NCBI RefSeq assembly: GCF_023520895.1
Contig: NZ_CP026029.1
Coordinates: 6,386,001 to 6,450,000, forward strand
DNA length: 64,000 nt
DNA from: Paenibacillus sp. PK3_47
GTDB lineage: Bacteria; Bacillota; Bacilli; Paenibacillales; Paenibacillaceae
Direction: 5' to 3'
Shown here: positions 8,401 to 16,197 of the stretch, piece by piece
Layout of the letters: every line of letters begins with the position of its first letter
Position numbering within the stretch: the first letter of the stretch is position 1
Notes under the pieces: model-generated
What the model saw: the letters and a program-made list of their open reading frames with translations, nothing else
Told to the model about the DNA's origin: nothing
Databases searched by the model: none
Program-made: the position numbers and the translations under genes

Positions 8401-11240
8401 TCCTGATCGTTATTAAGCCTTCCTGTGAAACCGCTATTCGTCTTCGACAGCGTTAGCCGGTAAGGCGCTGCAGGGACCGTATTGCCGGGTGCAGGCCGCT
8501 CATTTTTCAGCATAATTGTCTTAATGCCCTGGCTTCCGGTTCCATCGGATTTCAGGGCGCCGGAGCGGACGAACAGCTGGGTTCCCAGAGGACTTTTGGT
8601 CCCGCCGCTGTAGCCGCCGACCGCTGCGATATTCGAAGCGAATACACTGCTGTTCCCGGATGTCCCAATAGCATCACGCGCCATAATGCCGAAGGATTCT
8701 TGTCCGTCATATGGAGTTTTGGCGTACGCCAGCACCTCTATATCTGCGGACAGCACGAAATTATCTTCTTCAGCATCGAGCTCTGTGTAGTAGAAGGTAA
8801 TGCCATCGTGGTCTTCAGTGACCTTACCGCCGCCTTCCAGGGCGATCAGCTCTACAGTGCCGTCTTCTTTTTGAACCACTGTGTTGTTAGCCGCAGAGGT
8901 GGACTGGCCGAAAGAGATACTGTGCCAGACAGGCTCAATCTTTTCCTTTACCGTGACTGCATACGTAATGGGCTGTATGGACGAATCCTCTGGTATGATT
9001 CTAATTTCATAGACTCCGGCCTTTTGGTTATTGAACCTGGAGCTGTCCAGCGTAAAACCGCTTAGAACTTCCCGGTCCGAGCTGTCGTACACCTTCGATA
9101 CGGTCAGATGATCGCTGTTAAAGTCATCATTAATGAAAAAGGTGGTTGCCGGATAGCTTGTGACTTCGATGCCTGTGAGCTGCTTTATTTTAACCTTAAC
9201 CGTGAAAGCTGCTGTTATTCCTTTGTGAGTTACCGTGATTTCCTTCTCTCCTGGTGTAGAGGTATTGAGGGGAGAGACGGTGTACTCCTCTTTGGTCAGT
9301 CTTACTTGAGTGTGATCAGAGTAATGCGCATACAGGACTAAACCTTCTAATTGAAGGGAATCACCGATGTAATAGACGGTTTGTTTGGGCTCATGTCTAA
9401 TCTCTAATTTGGATAGGGAAGCATCAATGACGTCAACGTTAAATGATGTAGTGATGGCCGGGTTCTCAGCCGATGTGATCATGACTTCATGCGAACCTGA
9501 TTTTGTGAATGTATAGGGCAGCTGTTCCGTCACCGGTTGTCCGCCGATGGAGAGGGTATAAAGGTCATAAGTCAGCTCCTTGCTGAGATAGCCGTCATTA
9601 TAAACAGCAGCAAGAACCAACCCCTCCGGATCAAAAGCATCCCCCGGATAATAGACCGTTTTGGCCGGCTCATATTTTACAGATAATGAGGTCATGGATA
9701 ACGGCAGAATTTGCAGTGAGATATCTGCGGAAGCACCGTTATAATGAATGGTCACGGTATTCTCCCCAGCCTTGCTGCTGTCAAAGCCGGTAACGATGTA
9801 ATCAGCCGGAGAAAGGGTGGCTTCACTGTTATCTGAGAACAAAGCTTTAATGACCAGTCCGTTCAGGTCCAGGGGTTCGCCAACCAAATAAGAGGTTTTC
9901 GTCATTCCGCCCGTATCGGCAGACAGGCTGATTACCTTTGTGGTCTCAGCCTGGATGTCCAGATTGCTAAAAGTTACCGTTGCATCTCTGGCCACATAAA
10001 TTCCGGCAAAAAGCGTACCGGTAAACGTATCCTCCAGTGTCACGATTTCCGTCTGGCCGTCGACACTTAGAGAATAAGTACTGCCCGATTTTTTGATGCT
10101 AAGATCGTAGACTTCACCCGCAGCCGGGACATTACTCCCGCTATACGGATTCAGTTTGACTTGTGTATTTTTCTTATAAAATCCTTTCATCGCTAAATCC
10201 AGCGCACCCACAGCAGCATAATTGGAGGTGGTAGTGCCGGATTCTCCATGGTTTCCAACCGTATCCCTAATCATGAGTCCAAAGGATTTCTGATTAGGTG
10301 TGCTGACGGTACTGTTAGTATTAAATGCAGTGACACTTGCCCGGGCTTTTAGCTCAAAGTTCAGATCAGCGGGAAGCTCTTTGTAATAAAAAGATAATCC
10401 CTCATCGCTGCTGGAGATTTTACCGCCGTAAGTAGACATCGTTACTGTAGACTGATCCTCAACAATCGGTTCGGAGTTTTTAACCGGGCTGGTATTGCCT
10501 CCAAAGGCGCTGAACGCCCAAGGTCCCAAATCCACTGCTCCTTCCTGGATCAAATGAACGTTCCGGAAGGTGACTGCCGTATTTCTGGCGGTATAAAGAC
10601 CGGCATATTGTATAGAGCCCGCAAAGCTATCAATGATTTTGATTTCACTGCCGATCTGCACCGTATACAAATTCCCGGTTTTCTTGATGCTTAATTCGTA
10701 ATCTTCGCCCTGGGCCGGCCGGTTTGCAGCCGTAAGTCCAAGCTTCTGCAAGCTGCCGCCCTGTGACTTGTGAAACGCTTTCATTTCTTGGTCCAATGCA
10801 CCTGCGGATACATAATCACCAGTGTAGGCTCCGGATTGGTTGTCCCACACACTGCTCCGCAGCATAATGCCGAAGGATACCTGATTATTGGCCGTCCAAG
10901 TATCTACATGGGCTGTTGCTTTTAATTCAAAATTCACTGCCGGATCGATCTCCTGATAGTAATAAGCGATTCCTTCGGTGCTGCCCGAGATTTTTCCTCT
11001 GTCATTCGAGCTGCGGAGTGTAACTGTTCCTTCGCCTTGCTCGGTGATCCCAAAGTTCGCTGGCGTAATTTTGTCCTGACCCCCCACATCACCGAAGACA
11101 CTTCCTTTCCACTTGCTCTGAATGCTGATCATCCCGCTGTAGGGATCTGTCACTTCCTCTGCCGACATAGGTAAGGGAACGGACGATACCAGGAGCAGGA
11201 AGCTTACAAACATGGCTGACAGGCGTTTTGTTTTTTTCAC
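5457..11240 (-). CDS. SLH-anchored multidomain PL9-type pectate lyase
   Basis: This 1927-residue protein starts with GTG (11240) behind AGGAGAGG and a signal peptide (residues 1-27). Then come two jellyroll or laminin-like modules (about 30-230 and 235-435), four bacterial Ig-like repeats with the GEPLDLNGLVIKA-type motif (about 440-760), a third jellyroll (about 775-1010), a linker domain, and a right-handed beta-helix from about 1098 (GTDIYVSPAGTSAGDGT) to 1430. The beta-helix carries the PL9 signature NRDPSDNNADGFAAK near residue 1263, holding the acidic calcium ligands and the lysine that acts as base in PL9 lyases such as PelL. A Pro-Glu linker and three SLH domains (about 1747-1927) attach it to the wall. 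It should cleave pectate at the cell surface. It is unusually long for PL9. Confidence 0.85.
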   Translation of the reverse strand: MKKTKRLSAMFVSFLLLVSSVPLPMSAEEVTDPYSGMISIQSKWKGSVFGDVGGQDKITPANFGITEQGEGTVTLRSSNDRGKISGSTEGIAYYYQEIDPAVNFELKATAHVDTWTANNQVSFGIMLRSSVWDNQSGAYTGDYVSAGALDQEMKAFHKSQGGSLQKLGLTAANRPAQGEDYELSIKKTGNLYTVQIGSEIKIIDSFAGSIQYAGLYTARNTAVTFRNVHLIQEGAVDLGPWAFSAFGGNTSPVKNSEPIVEDQSTVTMSTYGGKISSSDEGLSFYYKELPADLNFELKARASVTAFNTNSTVSTPNQKSFGLMIRDTVGNHGESGTTTSNYAAVGALDLAMKGFYKKNTQVKLNPYSGSNVPAAGEVYDLSIKKSGSTYSLSVDGQTEIVTLEDTFTGTLFAGIYVARDATVTFSNLDIQAETTKVISLSADTGGMTKTSYLVGEPLDLNGLVIKALFSDNSEATLSPADYIVTGFDSSKAGENTVTIHYNGASADISLQILPLSMTSLSVKYEPAKTVYYPGDAFDPEGLVLAAVYNDGYLSKELTYDLYTLSIGGQPVTEQLPYTFTKSGSHEVMITSAENPAITTSFNVDVIDASLSKLEIRHEPKQTVYYIGDSLQLEGLVLYAHYSDHTQVRLTKEEYTVSPLNTSTPGEKEITVTHKGITAAFTVKVKIKQLTGIEVTSYPATTFFINDDFNSDHLTVSKVYDSSDREVLSGFTLDSSRFNNQKAGVYEIRIIPEDSSIQPITYAVTVKEKIEPVWHSISFGQSTSAANNTVVQKEDGTVELIALEGGGKVTEDHDGITFYYTELDAEEDNFVLSADIEVLAYAKTPYDGQESFGIMARDAIGTSGNSSVFASNIAAVGGYSGGTKSPLGTQLFVRSGALKSDGTGSQGIKTIMLKNERPAPGNTVPAAPYRLTLSKTNSGFTGRLNNDQESIIFQPDILNVQDSKMYVGFYAARLATIDIRNIELTVTSAATDPPKVEPPAAPVTPSLSILSPSKTSIPEYQMIVRSNVSGTLTVKQGSKMIAQDIGAIAGKRLAVPAVIGEQGDTNFSVTFWPEDTQYLTSYDKIVQNFTVTRNSYGEGTDIYVSPAGTSAGDGTTAHPLDLDTAIDYVQPGQHIIVLDGHYVRKSPLVIAKYNDGTEAAKKVLEAAPGARPIIDFDKKTEGVLLSGNYWHVKGLDFTRSAANTKGFTVGGSYNIVENSRFYANGDTGLQISRTDGTAQTIAEWPSYNLILNSTSFDNRDPSDNNADGFAAKLTSGVGNIFRGCLAHNNIDDGWDLYTKAGSGAIGPVIIENSAAFNNGYLTDGTAGAGDKNGFKLGGEGIHVPHIIRNSIAFGNGAYGYTSNSNPGVIAVNNTGFNNTRGNLSFTTYDQITADFKIDGFVSYQTKSIGKDQYPASLAADHNFMYDGAVSVNKSGKQLTEANFASLQPVTSYSRDTEGNIIWGDFLKFIPFEDPGTQPEPEPEPEPEPEPGTNPSPSPSATPGPSPAPEPTATPDPSAAPDTGSAGSVIKDSLTTALLLDGSVRVELPVNVSTGKARAVLNDSSLQKIMTLAKANAAGEKTIRIQLTAEPAENMKEVELSLPASAFRSDAAPLQFEISSSLAAVSLSDSIFSAEMLDGASTVTLSLRTVDAEGQLKAKLGGSPLVEVKLHLEGAKLQPDTLQSAIEIGLPHAPAVPAANNAFIVVWNVDDKGIIQPVISAEYSREKQQAIFLTTHSSGQYAAVYNHKTFGDISPSHWAKSAVEVLASKGIINGVSDTEFRPEHFVSRADFAILLVRSLGLNAPEGAGFTDVSPGDYFYKELMTAQKLGVVTGQPGGLYHPNQPVSRQEMFVMTARALKAADGLIEGAVTASLLDSFTDQNEISAYAADDIATLAAAGLIKGNARQQLLPAAHSTRAEAAMLMYRILVQQ

Positions 11241-11302
11241 AATGATTAGAACCTCTCCTTATTGAAAATAAATTTGATAAGCGCATAACTCTGATCTCCG
11301 AA

Positions 11303-11308
11303 ATTATA
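11303..11308 (-). promoter_or_regulatory. Candidate -10 box of the pectate lyase gene
   Basis: TATAAT on the minus strand 63 bases upstream of the GTG start. No clear -35 box is seen at the right distance, so the promoter may depend on an activator. Confidence 0.35.
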
Positions 11309-11464
11309 CGTCACCTCTGAAAAGTACAGCTATAATCAATACTTCATAATCCGCAGGATATAAGGGATGGGAGGGAGGATGTGAGTTAATGACACTTGGT
11401 TTATACCGGATGCTCTTGCACCAAATAATATAATATATGAAAAAATCAGGATAAAACCTTTAAT

Positions 11465-11493
11465 TTGGCAGATTGTTATGACAGCGCTATCAT
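11465..11493 (+). promoter_or_regulatory. Promoter of the xylanase gene with overlapping cre-like site
   Basis: TTGGCA (11465-11470), 17-base spacer, TATCAT (11488-11493). TGACAGCGCTATCA (11479-11492) overlaps the -10 and matches the CcpA catabolite-response consensus TGWAARCGNTNWCA at all but one position. Glucose repression of the xylanase through CcpA is the expected consequence. The leader to the start codon is about 195 bases long and holds no other gene. Confidence 0.65.
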
Positions 11494-11695
11494 TTTATAA
11501 TTATCCCGTATATTTGCAAATATGCGATAAGAACCAGATGAACGAGAGGAGGCCGCAGGAGAACAGAGGAAGTTGATTTAGTTCATGTACTCCAGGAGAT
11601 TCTGCAGATGTGAATTCAAGGGAATAAGGGCAGGACAATATTCCAGCAGGATACCGCTCGGCAGTAATTATCTAATCACTCTAGGAGGTATATTC

Positions 11696-12331
11696 ATGTT
11701 CAAATTTAAAAAGGTTCTCACCGTGCTTCTTACCGCTTCTATGGCTTTCGGCATGTTTGCAGCAACAGCAGGTGCAGCTGCGACAGACTATTGGCAGAAC
11801 TGGACGGATGGCGGCGGAACTGTAAATGCTGTTAACGGCTCAGGAGGGAATTATAGCGTGAACTGGTCGAATACCGGCAACTTTGTTGTCGGCAAAGGCT
11901 GGAATACCGGCTCGCCTTCCCGAACAGTCAACTATAATGCCGGTGTATTCGCTCCATCGGGCAATGCGTATCTGACACTCTACGGCTGGACCAGAAATTC
12001 TTTGATTGAATACTATGTGGTGGACAGCTGGGGTACCTACCGGCCGACCGGAACTTATAAAGGTTCAGTGACCAGTGACGGCGGCACTTATGATATCTAC
12101 ACCACTATGCGGTATAATGCGCCGTCCATTGACGGCACCGCCACCTTCCCGCAGTACTGGAGTGTCCGTCAGTCGAAGCGGCCGACCGGCAGTAATGTTG
12201 CTATCACGTTCGCCAATCATGTCAACGCATGGAAGAGCAAGGGGATGAATCTCGGCAGCAGCTGGTCTTACCAGGTACTCGCTACCGAAGGCTACCAAAG
12301 CAGCGGCAGCTCCAATGTAACCGTATGGTAA
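11696..12331 (+). CDS. xynA: Endo-1,4-beta-xylanase, GH11
   Basis: A 211-residue secreted enzyme with a 27-residue signal peptide (cleavage near AGA-AATDYW) followed by a complete GH11 beta-jellyroll. The mature sequence follows the well-known Bacillus circulans/subtilis xylanase closely: DYWQNWTDGGG, YLTLYGWTR, EYYVVDSWGTYRP with nucleophile Glu105, the thumb tip PSIDG, QYWSVRQSKRP, and ATEGYQSSGSSNVTVW with acid/base Glu198. It hydrolyses internal xylan bonds outside the cell. ATG 11696 follows AGGAGG (11683-11688); the frame upstream is open but has no signal peptide. A GC-rich terminator follows. The beta-xylosidase at 19.3 kb would take the products further. Confidence 0.97.
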   Translation: MFKFKKVLTVLLTASMAFGMFAATAGAAATDYWQNWTDGGGTVNAVNGSGGNYSVNWSNTGNFVVGKGWNTGSPSRTVNYNAGVFAPSGNAYLTLYGWTRNSLIEYYVVDSWGTYRPTGTYKGSVTSDGGTYDIYTTMRYNAPSIDGTATFPQYWSVRQSKRPTGSNVAITFANHVNAWKSKGMNLGSSWSYQVLATEGYQSSGSSNVTVW

Positions 12332-12355
12332 ACGGTTAACCGTAATCATACTGTG

Positions 12356-12386
12356 GGCCGTCCGGCTGAGCCGGGCGGCCTTATCA
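12356..12386 (+). terminator. Terminator of the xylanase gene
   Basis: GGCCGTCCGGC-TGA-GCCGGGCGGCC (12356-12380), eleven pairs with one G-U, then TTATCATT. Confidence 0.75.
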
Positions 12387-12444
12387 TTAGTATTGTAGCG
12401 CGCAGGCTCGGCCTTCGCCTATCAGCTTAAAGGAGGGCTAACCC

Positions 12445-13320
12445 ATGCAAAAGATGAAGAATGTGCTCACAGTCATAGCAATGGCTGTAATCCTTATCCT
12501 CAGTGCCTGCTCTCAGCAACACGGCGACCCTCCGGAACCCGCCGGTGAACCCGTCAAGGAGGATCCACTTGTATTTGTCGAAGGCGGGAAGTTCGTAAAT
12601 CCAAAAACCAATTATTATGGGCAAGAAACCCGGATTCCTGATTTCTATATAGGCCGTAACGAGGTTACGCAGCAAGAATGGCAGGAGGTTATGGGCGGCA
12701 ACCCCTCACTTTTTAAAGGCAGTCAGCTGCCGGTGGAAATGGTGAGCTGGTATGATGCAGTAGAGTATTGCAATCGGCGGAGCATACAGGAGGGCTTGGA
12801 ACCCTTTTACCGGATAGATAAGCAGACTAAAGACCCGGACAACAAAAACGATAATGATACGCTGAAATGGACGGTCAGCCTGAATGAGGGGGCCAACGGT
12901 TACCGGCTGCCGACGGAAGAAGAGTGGGAGTATGCGGCAAGCGGAGGGCAGCGGAGCCAAAGCTATACCTACAGCGGCAGCAATAATGCAGACGATGTGG
13001 CCTGGTATTGGCGCAATGCCGGAGACCACTACCTGTCAGGAGATTGGCAGTGGCCGGTCATCGAGCAGAATCATAATAAAACTCATGCCGGCGGAGGCAA
13101 AAAACCGAATGAGCTCGGTCTAAATGATATGTCCGGGAATGTCCGGGAATGGTGCTGGGATTGGTACAGCGGAGCAGGTATCAGCAGCGGTACGTACCGG
13201 ATCGTAAAAGGCGGCGGCTGGATCGGCGATATCAGCAATGACAAGACCCCTTTCCGGGGTAAGTTCGAGGCGAACGGCTACGGTCCGGATCAGGGATTCC
13301 GTGTGGTCCGGGGGAAGTAG
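12445..13320 (+). CDS. SUMF1/FGE-fold lipoprotein lacking the catalytic cysteines
   Basis: A 291-residue lipoprotein: signal sequence with lipobox LSAC (Cys21) and a formylglycine-generating-enzyme-like domain. The family hallmarks are visible: FVEGGKF, the IGRNEVTQQEWQEVMG stretch, PVEMVSWYDAVEYCNRRS, YRLPTEEEWEYAASGG, LNDMSGNVREWCWDWY, RIVKGGGW and GFRVVRGK. The two copper-binding cysteines that follow the KGGSW motif in true formylglycine-generating enzymes are absent here (KGGGWIGDISNDK), so sulfatase activation is unlikely; it is probably a ligand-binding or structural member of the fold at the outer face of the membrane. ATG 12445 follows AAAGGAGGG. No sulfatase gene is in the window. 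Confidence 0.85.
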   Translation: MQKMKNVLTVIAMAVILILSACSQQHGDPPEPAGEPVKEDPLVFVEGGKFVNPKTNYYGQETRIPDFYIGRNEVTQQEWQEVMGGNPSLFKGSQLPVEMVSWYDAVEYCNRRSIQEGLEPFYRIDKQTKDPDNKNDNDTLKWTVSLNEGANGYRLPTEEEWEYAASGGQRSQSYTYSGSNNADDVAWYWRNAGDHYLSGDWQWPVIEQNHNKTHAGGGKKPNELGLNDMSGNVREWCWDWYSGAGISSGTYRIVKGGGWIGDISNDKTPFRGKFEANGYGPDQGFRVVRGK

Positions 13321-13324
13321 GGGG

Positions 13325-13500
13325 AGATTGGGGCAGTCTCAATTGAAAAGTAAATACATTGCCCTCATGGTGGAGAGTAAGTGATCCTCCATGGAGCCCG
13401 GCAATGTTCATGGCAATGGAAAGGCCCAGGCCTGCCCCGGTCTGGATGCCTTCACTGCTCCGCGAGTGGTCAACCTTATAGAAGCGGTCAAAATAATTTC
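13325..13500 (-). pseudogene. 3' remnant of a sensor histidine kinase
   Basis: On the minus strand a short stretch encodes the end of a HATPase_c domain: FDRFYKVDHSRSS (F box), GAGLGLSIAMNIAGLHGG (G2 box) and a final beta-strand with FTFQLRLP. Nothing before the F box is present, and the frame runs on past the expected stop into the antisense of the SUMF1-like gene. The rest of the kinase is gone, so this is a decayed fragment left after a deletion or rearrangement. Confidence 0.75.
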
Positions 13501-13685
13501 CCGATGGTGTGGTACTGCCCACATTTTTTGGACTTTTTATAAACCTTTGCAAAAACAATAAGCTCTGATTCATTCATTATTCCCCCATGAGTAGCAATTA
13601 AAATTCATCGAAAAAAGACAAGATATGATGTCCAAATTCTGTACCTGCAGTAAAATAGACTAAGGTGCTGATGGGAGTGAATATT

Positions 13686-14237
13686 ATGAAATATTTAAAA
13701 GACATTCAGGAGCAGGGCATGGGAACCTGGTATTTTGAAATCGATAACGATGGTGTGGCATACAGACAAATGGTTTATCAGGATGACGGCAGCTGTATTA
13801 CATCCAACCGTAAGCATGAACTCTATCACTACATGCTGGCAGAACATCCGCTGGATGAGCAGGAACCTTATTACATAGAAATAAGTCCGGAGGAATTTGA
13901 GAAGCTCTGGCATAATCAGCTTCAACTCTGCATGGAATCCTGGGAACGGACCAAAAGCTTGTTCCCCGTTGGGTTTCAGGCGGAAGGGTACATAGAAGCT
14001 TTTTTCCCCCAAGGTACCTTGATAAACTTACAGGACTCTCAGGCCGTTGGTATAACGGACACTTTTGTTCTGAAATCTAAAACCCCTGCTGAATGGATGT
14101 ACCCGCGGCACCGCGTGACCGCCGAAGTATCCGGGTATAATGAAGTCAATCAGTGGGTAATTCTTAACCGTGCCGAAGTAAAGGGCAGTCAGAATGAGGA
14201 GGAAGAAGTTAATCCAAATAAGAGCACCATTAAATGA
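13686..14237 (+). CDS. Hypothetical protein, 183 aa
   Basis: Cytoplasmic protein without signal peptide or membrane segment. ATG 13686 was chosen over upstream in-frame starts because GGGAGTG (13672-13678) sits seven bases before it. The N-terminal half (YFEIDNDGVAYRQMVYQDDG...) alternates beta strands and contains a helix (SPEEFEKLWHNQ); the C-terminal half resembles a small beta-barrel with TAEVSGYNEVNQWVILNRAEV. Composition and codon use look normal for a real gene. I do not recognise a functional family. It stands alone between a kinase remnant and an aldo/keto reductase gene. Confidence 0.7.
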   Translation: MKYLKDIQEQGMGTWYFEIDNDGVAYRQMVYQDDGSCITSNRKHELYHYMLAEHPLDEQEPYYIEISPEEFEKLWHNQLQLCMESWERTKSLFPVGFQAEGYIEAFFPQGTLINLQDSQAVGITDTFVLKSKTPAEWMYPRHRVTAEVSGYNEVNQWVILNRAEVKGSQNEEEEVNPNKSTIK

Positions 14238-14315
14238 ACCTAATTTGATATATTTTCGGATATCCATTATCATGAGAGCGTTATCTATCAGGTATATAAA
14301 TACGAGGTGAACAGA

Positions 14316-15203
14316 ATGAAGTACAGAAGATTGGGAAAAACCGAATTGGATGTATCCGTCGTAGGCGTGGGCACATGGCAGTTTGGCGGGGACTGGGGCA
14401 AGGATTATACCCAGGAGGAAGTCGATGCGATTCTCTACCGGGCCAAAGAACTGGGCATTAACTTGATTGATACGGCCGAATGCTACGGACCTCATCATAT
14501 GTCGGAGACCTTTATCGGCGATTTTATATCCCGGGACCGGCGTGAAGATTGGGTGATTGCAACCAAATTCGGCCACCTGTGGCATGATCACTGGGCAAAT
14601 GCATGGAGTGTGGATCAAATTCGCATCCAGCTGGAAGAATCCCTGAAAGCCCTCAGAACGGATTATGTCGATTTGTATCAGTTCCATTCCGGTTCGGATG
14701 AGGCGTTCGATAACGACGCGCTGTGGACCATGCTGGACAAGCAGGTGCAGGCCGGTAAAATCCGGAATCTCGGAATCTCTATCGGAAGCAACGATAATCT
14801 GCATCAGACGCGTAAGGCTACAGAGGTAAATGCGAAGGCTATACAGGTTGTGTATAACCGTCTGGACCAGAAGCCGGAAGAGAGGGTATTCCCGTCATGC
14901 CAGGAGCAGGATCTCGGTGTGTTAGCGAGAGTCCCGCTGGCCAGCGGCTACCTGAGCGGCAAATACAAGCCGGGCACGGTTTTCAATGACAATGTCAGAA
15001 AGGGCCATGAACGTGAAGAGATCGATGCGAAGCTGAAGCTGGTAAGTGAAATCCAGAAGAACGAAGTACCGGAAGGTATGGATATGGCCTCATGGGCCCT
15101 CGCCTGGTGTCTGAAGCATCCGGCCGTAAGCTGCGTCATTCCGGGATGTAAAAGTCCGGAGCAGGTTGAAGCGAATGCATTGGCAGCTGATCTGGAACTG
15201 TAA
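14316..15203 (+). CDS. Aldo/keto reductase
   Basis: A 295-residue NADPH-dependent oxidoreductase with the AKR (beta/alpha)8 barrel. The catalytic tetrad is visible: Asp and Tyr in NLIDTAECYG, Lys in WVIATKFG, and His in DLYQFHSG. The coenzyme site near the C-terminus reads VSCVIPGCKSPEQVEAN. ATG 14316 follows GAGGTGA (14304-14310); the GTG at 14307 lies within that site and is rejected. The sequence type is that of the AKR11/general-stress group in Bacillus (YhdN/IolS-like), but the substrate is unknown. It is a single-gene unit closed by a strong terminator. Confidence 0.92.
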   Translation: MKYRRLGKTELDVSVVGVGTWQFGGDWGKDYTQEEVDAILYRAKELGINLIDTAECYGPHHMSETFIGDFISRDRREDWVIATKFGHLWHDHWANAWSVDQIRIQLEESLKALRTDYVDLYQFHSGSDEAFDNDALWTMLDKQVQAGKIRNLGISIGSNDNLHQTRKATEVNAKAIQVVYNRLDQKPEERVFPSCQEQDLGVLARVPLASGYLSGKYKPGTVFNDNVRKGHEREEIDAKLKLVSEIQKNEVPEGMDMASWALAWCLKHPAVSCVIPGCKSPEQVEANALAADLEL

Positions 15204-15251
15204 CAATTCTCAGAGGGAAGATCTCTGGACAAGAACATAAGTTTATCAGAA

Positions 15252-15272
15252 CCCGCGCTCAGCGCGGGTTTT
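15252..15272 (+). terminator. Terminator of the aldo/keto reductase gene
   Basis: CCCGCGCT-C-AGCGCGGG (15252-15268) followed by TTTTAT. Confidence 0.85.
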
Positions 15273-15413
15273 ATATTTTAAAAGCTCAAATTTTGTTCTA
15301 TGCCGGGACAACTAAAACGAAATAACTTTTTCCCTCCGCTGGTTCATTTAAACCTGATGCGGTTCACACATATTATAATGGTGAAATTTAGAAAATCATT
15401 TAGGGGGATGGGT

Positions 15414-15959
15414 ATGCGGAAGGGATTTTTAGCTTTACTTTTTATAGCTTTACTAATCACTGCATGCGGATCATCTAATGGCGGGCTTACCACGAAAGAC
15501 TTAGCCATAAGAAAGGTGGATGACAGTAAAGCCGTTGTCAGTTACGGAATGAGCCGTGCTGATGCAGAAAGTGTGCTTGGTGAAGGGGAACAATTAGATA
15601 TTGGTGATTCATTCTCCTATAGCTCCGGAGTAAAAGTGATGTACCGCGAGGATGAAGTAGCCGGCATTTATTTAACTGAAGGGTCGGAAGAGGCTTATGA
15701 GACTGTCGATGGTGCCAGGATTGGAATGAACAAGGATGCTGTTAAAGGGATTTATGGGGATAATTATCTCAGTGATCTGGAGAGAAATTTAGATTATGCT
15801 TATGATTCGGACAATAAACAGTTTTTAAAGGAAAAAGAGTGGGCAAAGACATTTGAGGATGATACCAAAATTTATTTGATTTCGGCTTTTTTGGATGGAG
15901 AAGGAAGTATAAGTACAATTATGCTGACAGACAGGAAAATGGCGTTGACGTTTAGATAA
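15414..15959 (+). CDS. Hypothetical lipoprotein, 181 aa
   Basis: Signal sequence MRKGFLALLFIALLITAC with a lipobox (LITAC, Cys18), then a polar domain. The domain contains two weakly repeated halves of the type SYGMSRADAESVLGEG and RIGMNKDAVKGIYGD, resembling the tandem SmpA/OmlA or BLIP-like fold in which a G-M-x3-x-V-x3-G motif starts each unit. The start at ATG 15414 is set by AGGGGG (15402-15407). It is probably attached to the outer face of the membrane; a role in cell-envelope assembly or inhibition of an enzyme is possible but unproven. A terminator follows. Confidence 0.75.
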   Translation: MRKGFLALLFIALLITACGSSNGGLTTKDLAIRKVDDSKAVVSYGMSRADAESVLGEGEQLDIGDSFSYSSGVKVMYREDEVAGIYLTEGSEEAYETVDGARIGMNKDAVKGIYGDNYLSDLERNLDYAYDSDNKQFLKEKEWAKTFEDDTKIYLISAFLDGEGSISTIMLTDRKMALTFR

Positions 15960-15975
15960 ATTTCAATACGCAGGC

Positions 15976-16018
15976 AAGAGCCGGTGACCGTAACCTTAGT
16001 CATCGGCTCTTTTTTACT
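15976..16018 (+). terminator. Terminator after the lipoprotein gene
   Basis: AAGAGCCGGTGAC (15976-15988) pairs with GTCATCGGCTCTT (15999-16011), then TTTTTA and a second T-run. Confidence 0.85.
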
Positions 16019-16197
16019 CTTTTTTTGCAGAAGCAACGCAGAGAGCTATCATTGCAGCTAAATGAAAAGCGTTATGTATAATCACGGGACCGTTAAAGTG
16101 ATATTTTTCACATACTGCATTAGTTCAAAAGAATACAATGAACACAATCATTATATTACTCACGAGTAACTTAATTCATCACCAGGAGGTCATCATC

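Noticed and set aside
14028..14804. 258-residue open frame on the minus strand
   Set aside because: Spans two real plus-strand genes in antisense and shows no protein family features.
16052..16082. Promoter TTGCAG/TATAAT ahead of the flavoenzyme gene with a cre-like AAAGCGTTAT
   Set aside because: The spacer is 19 bases and the cre match is incomplete; not enough for a call.
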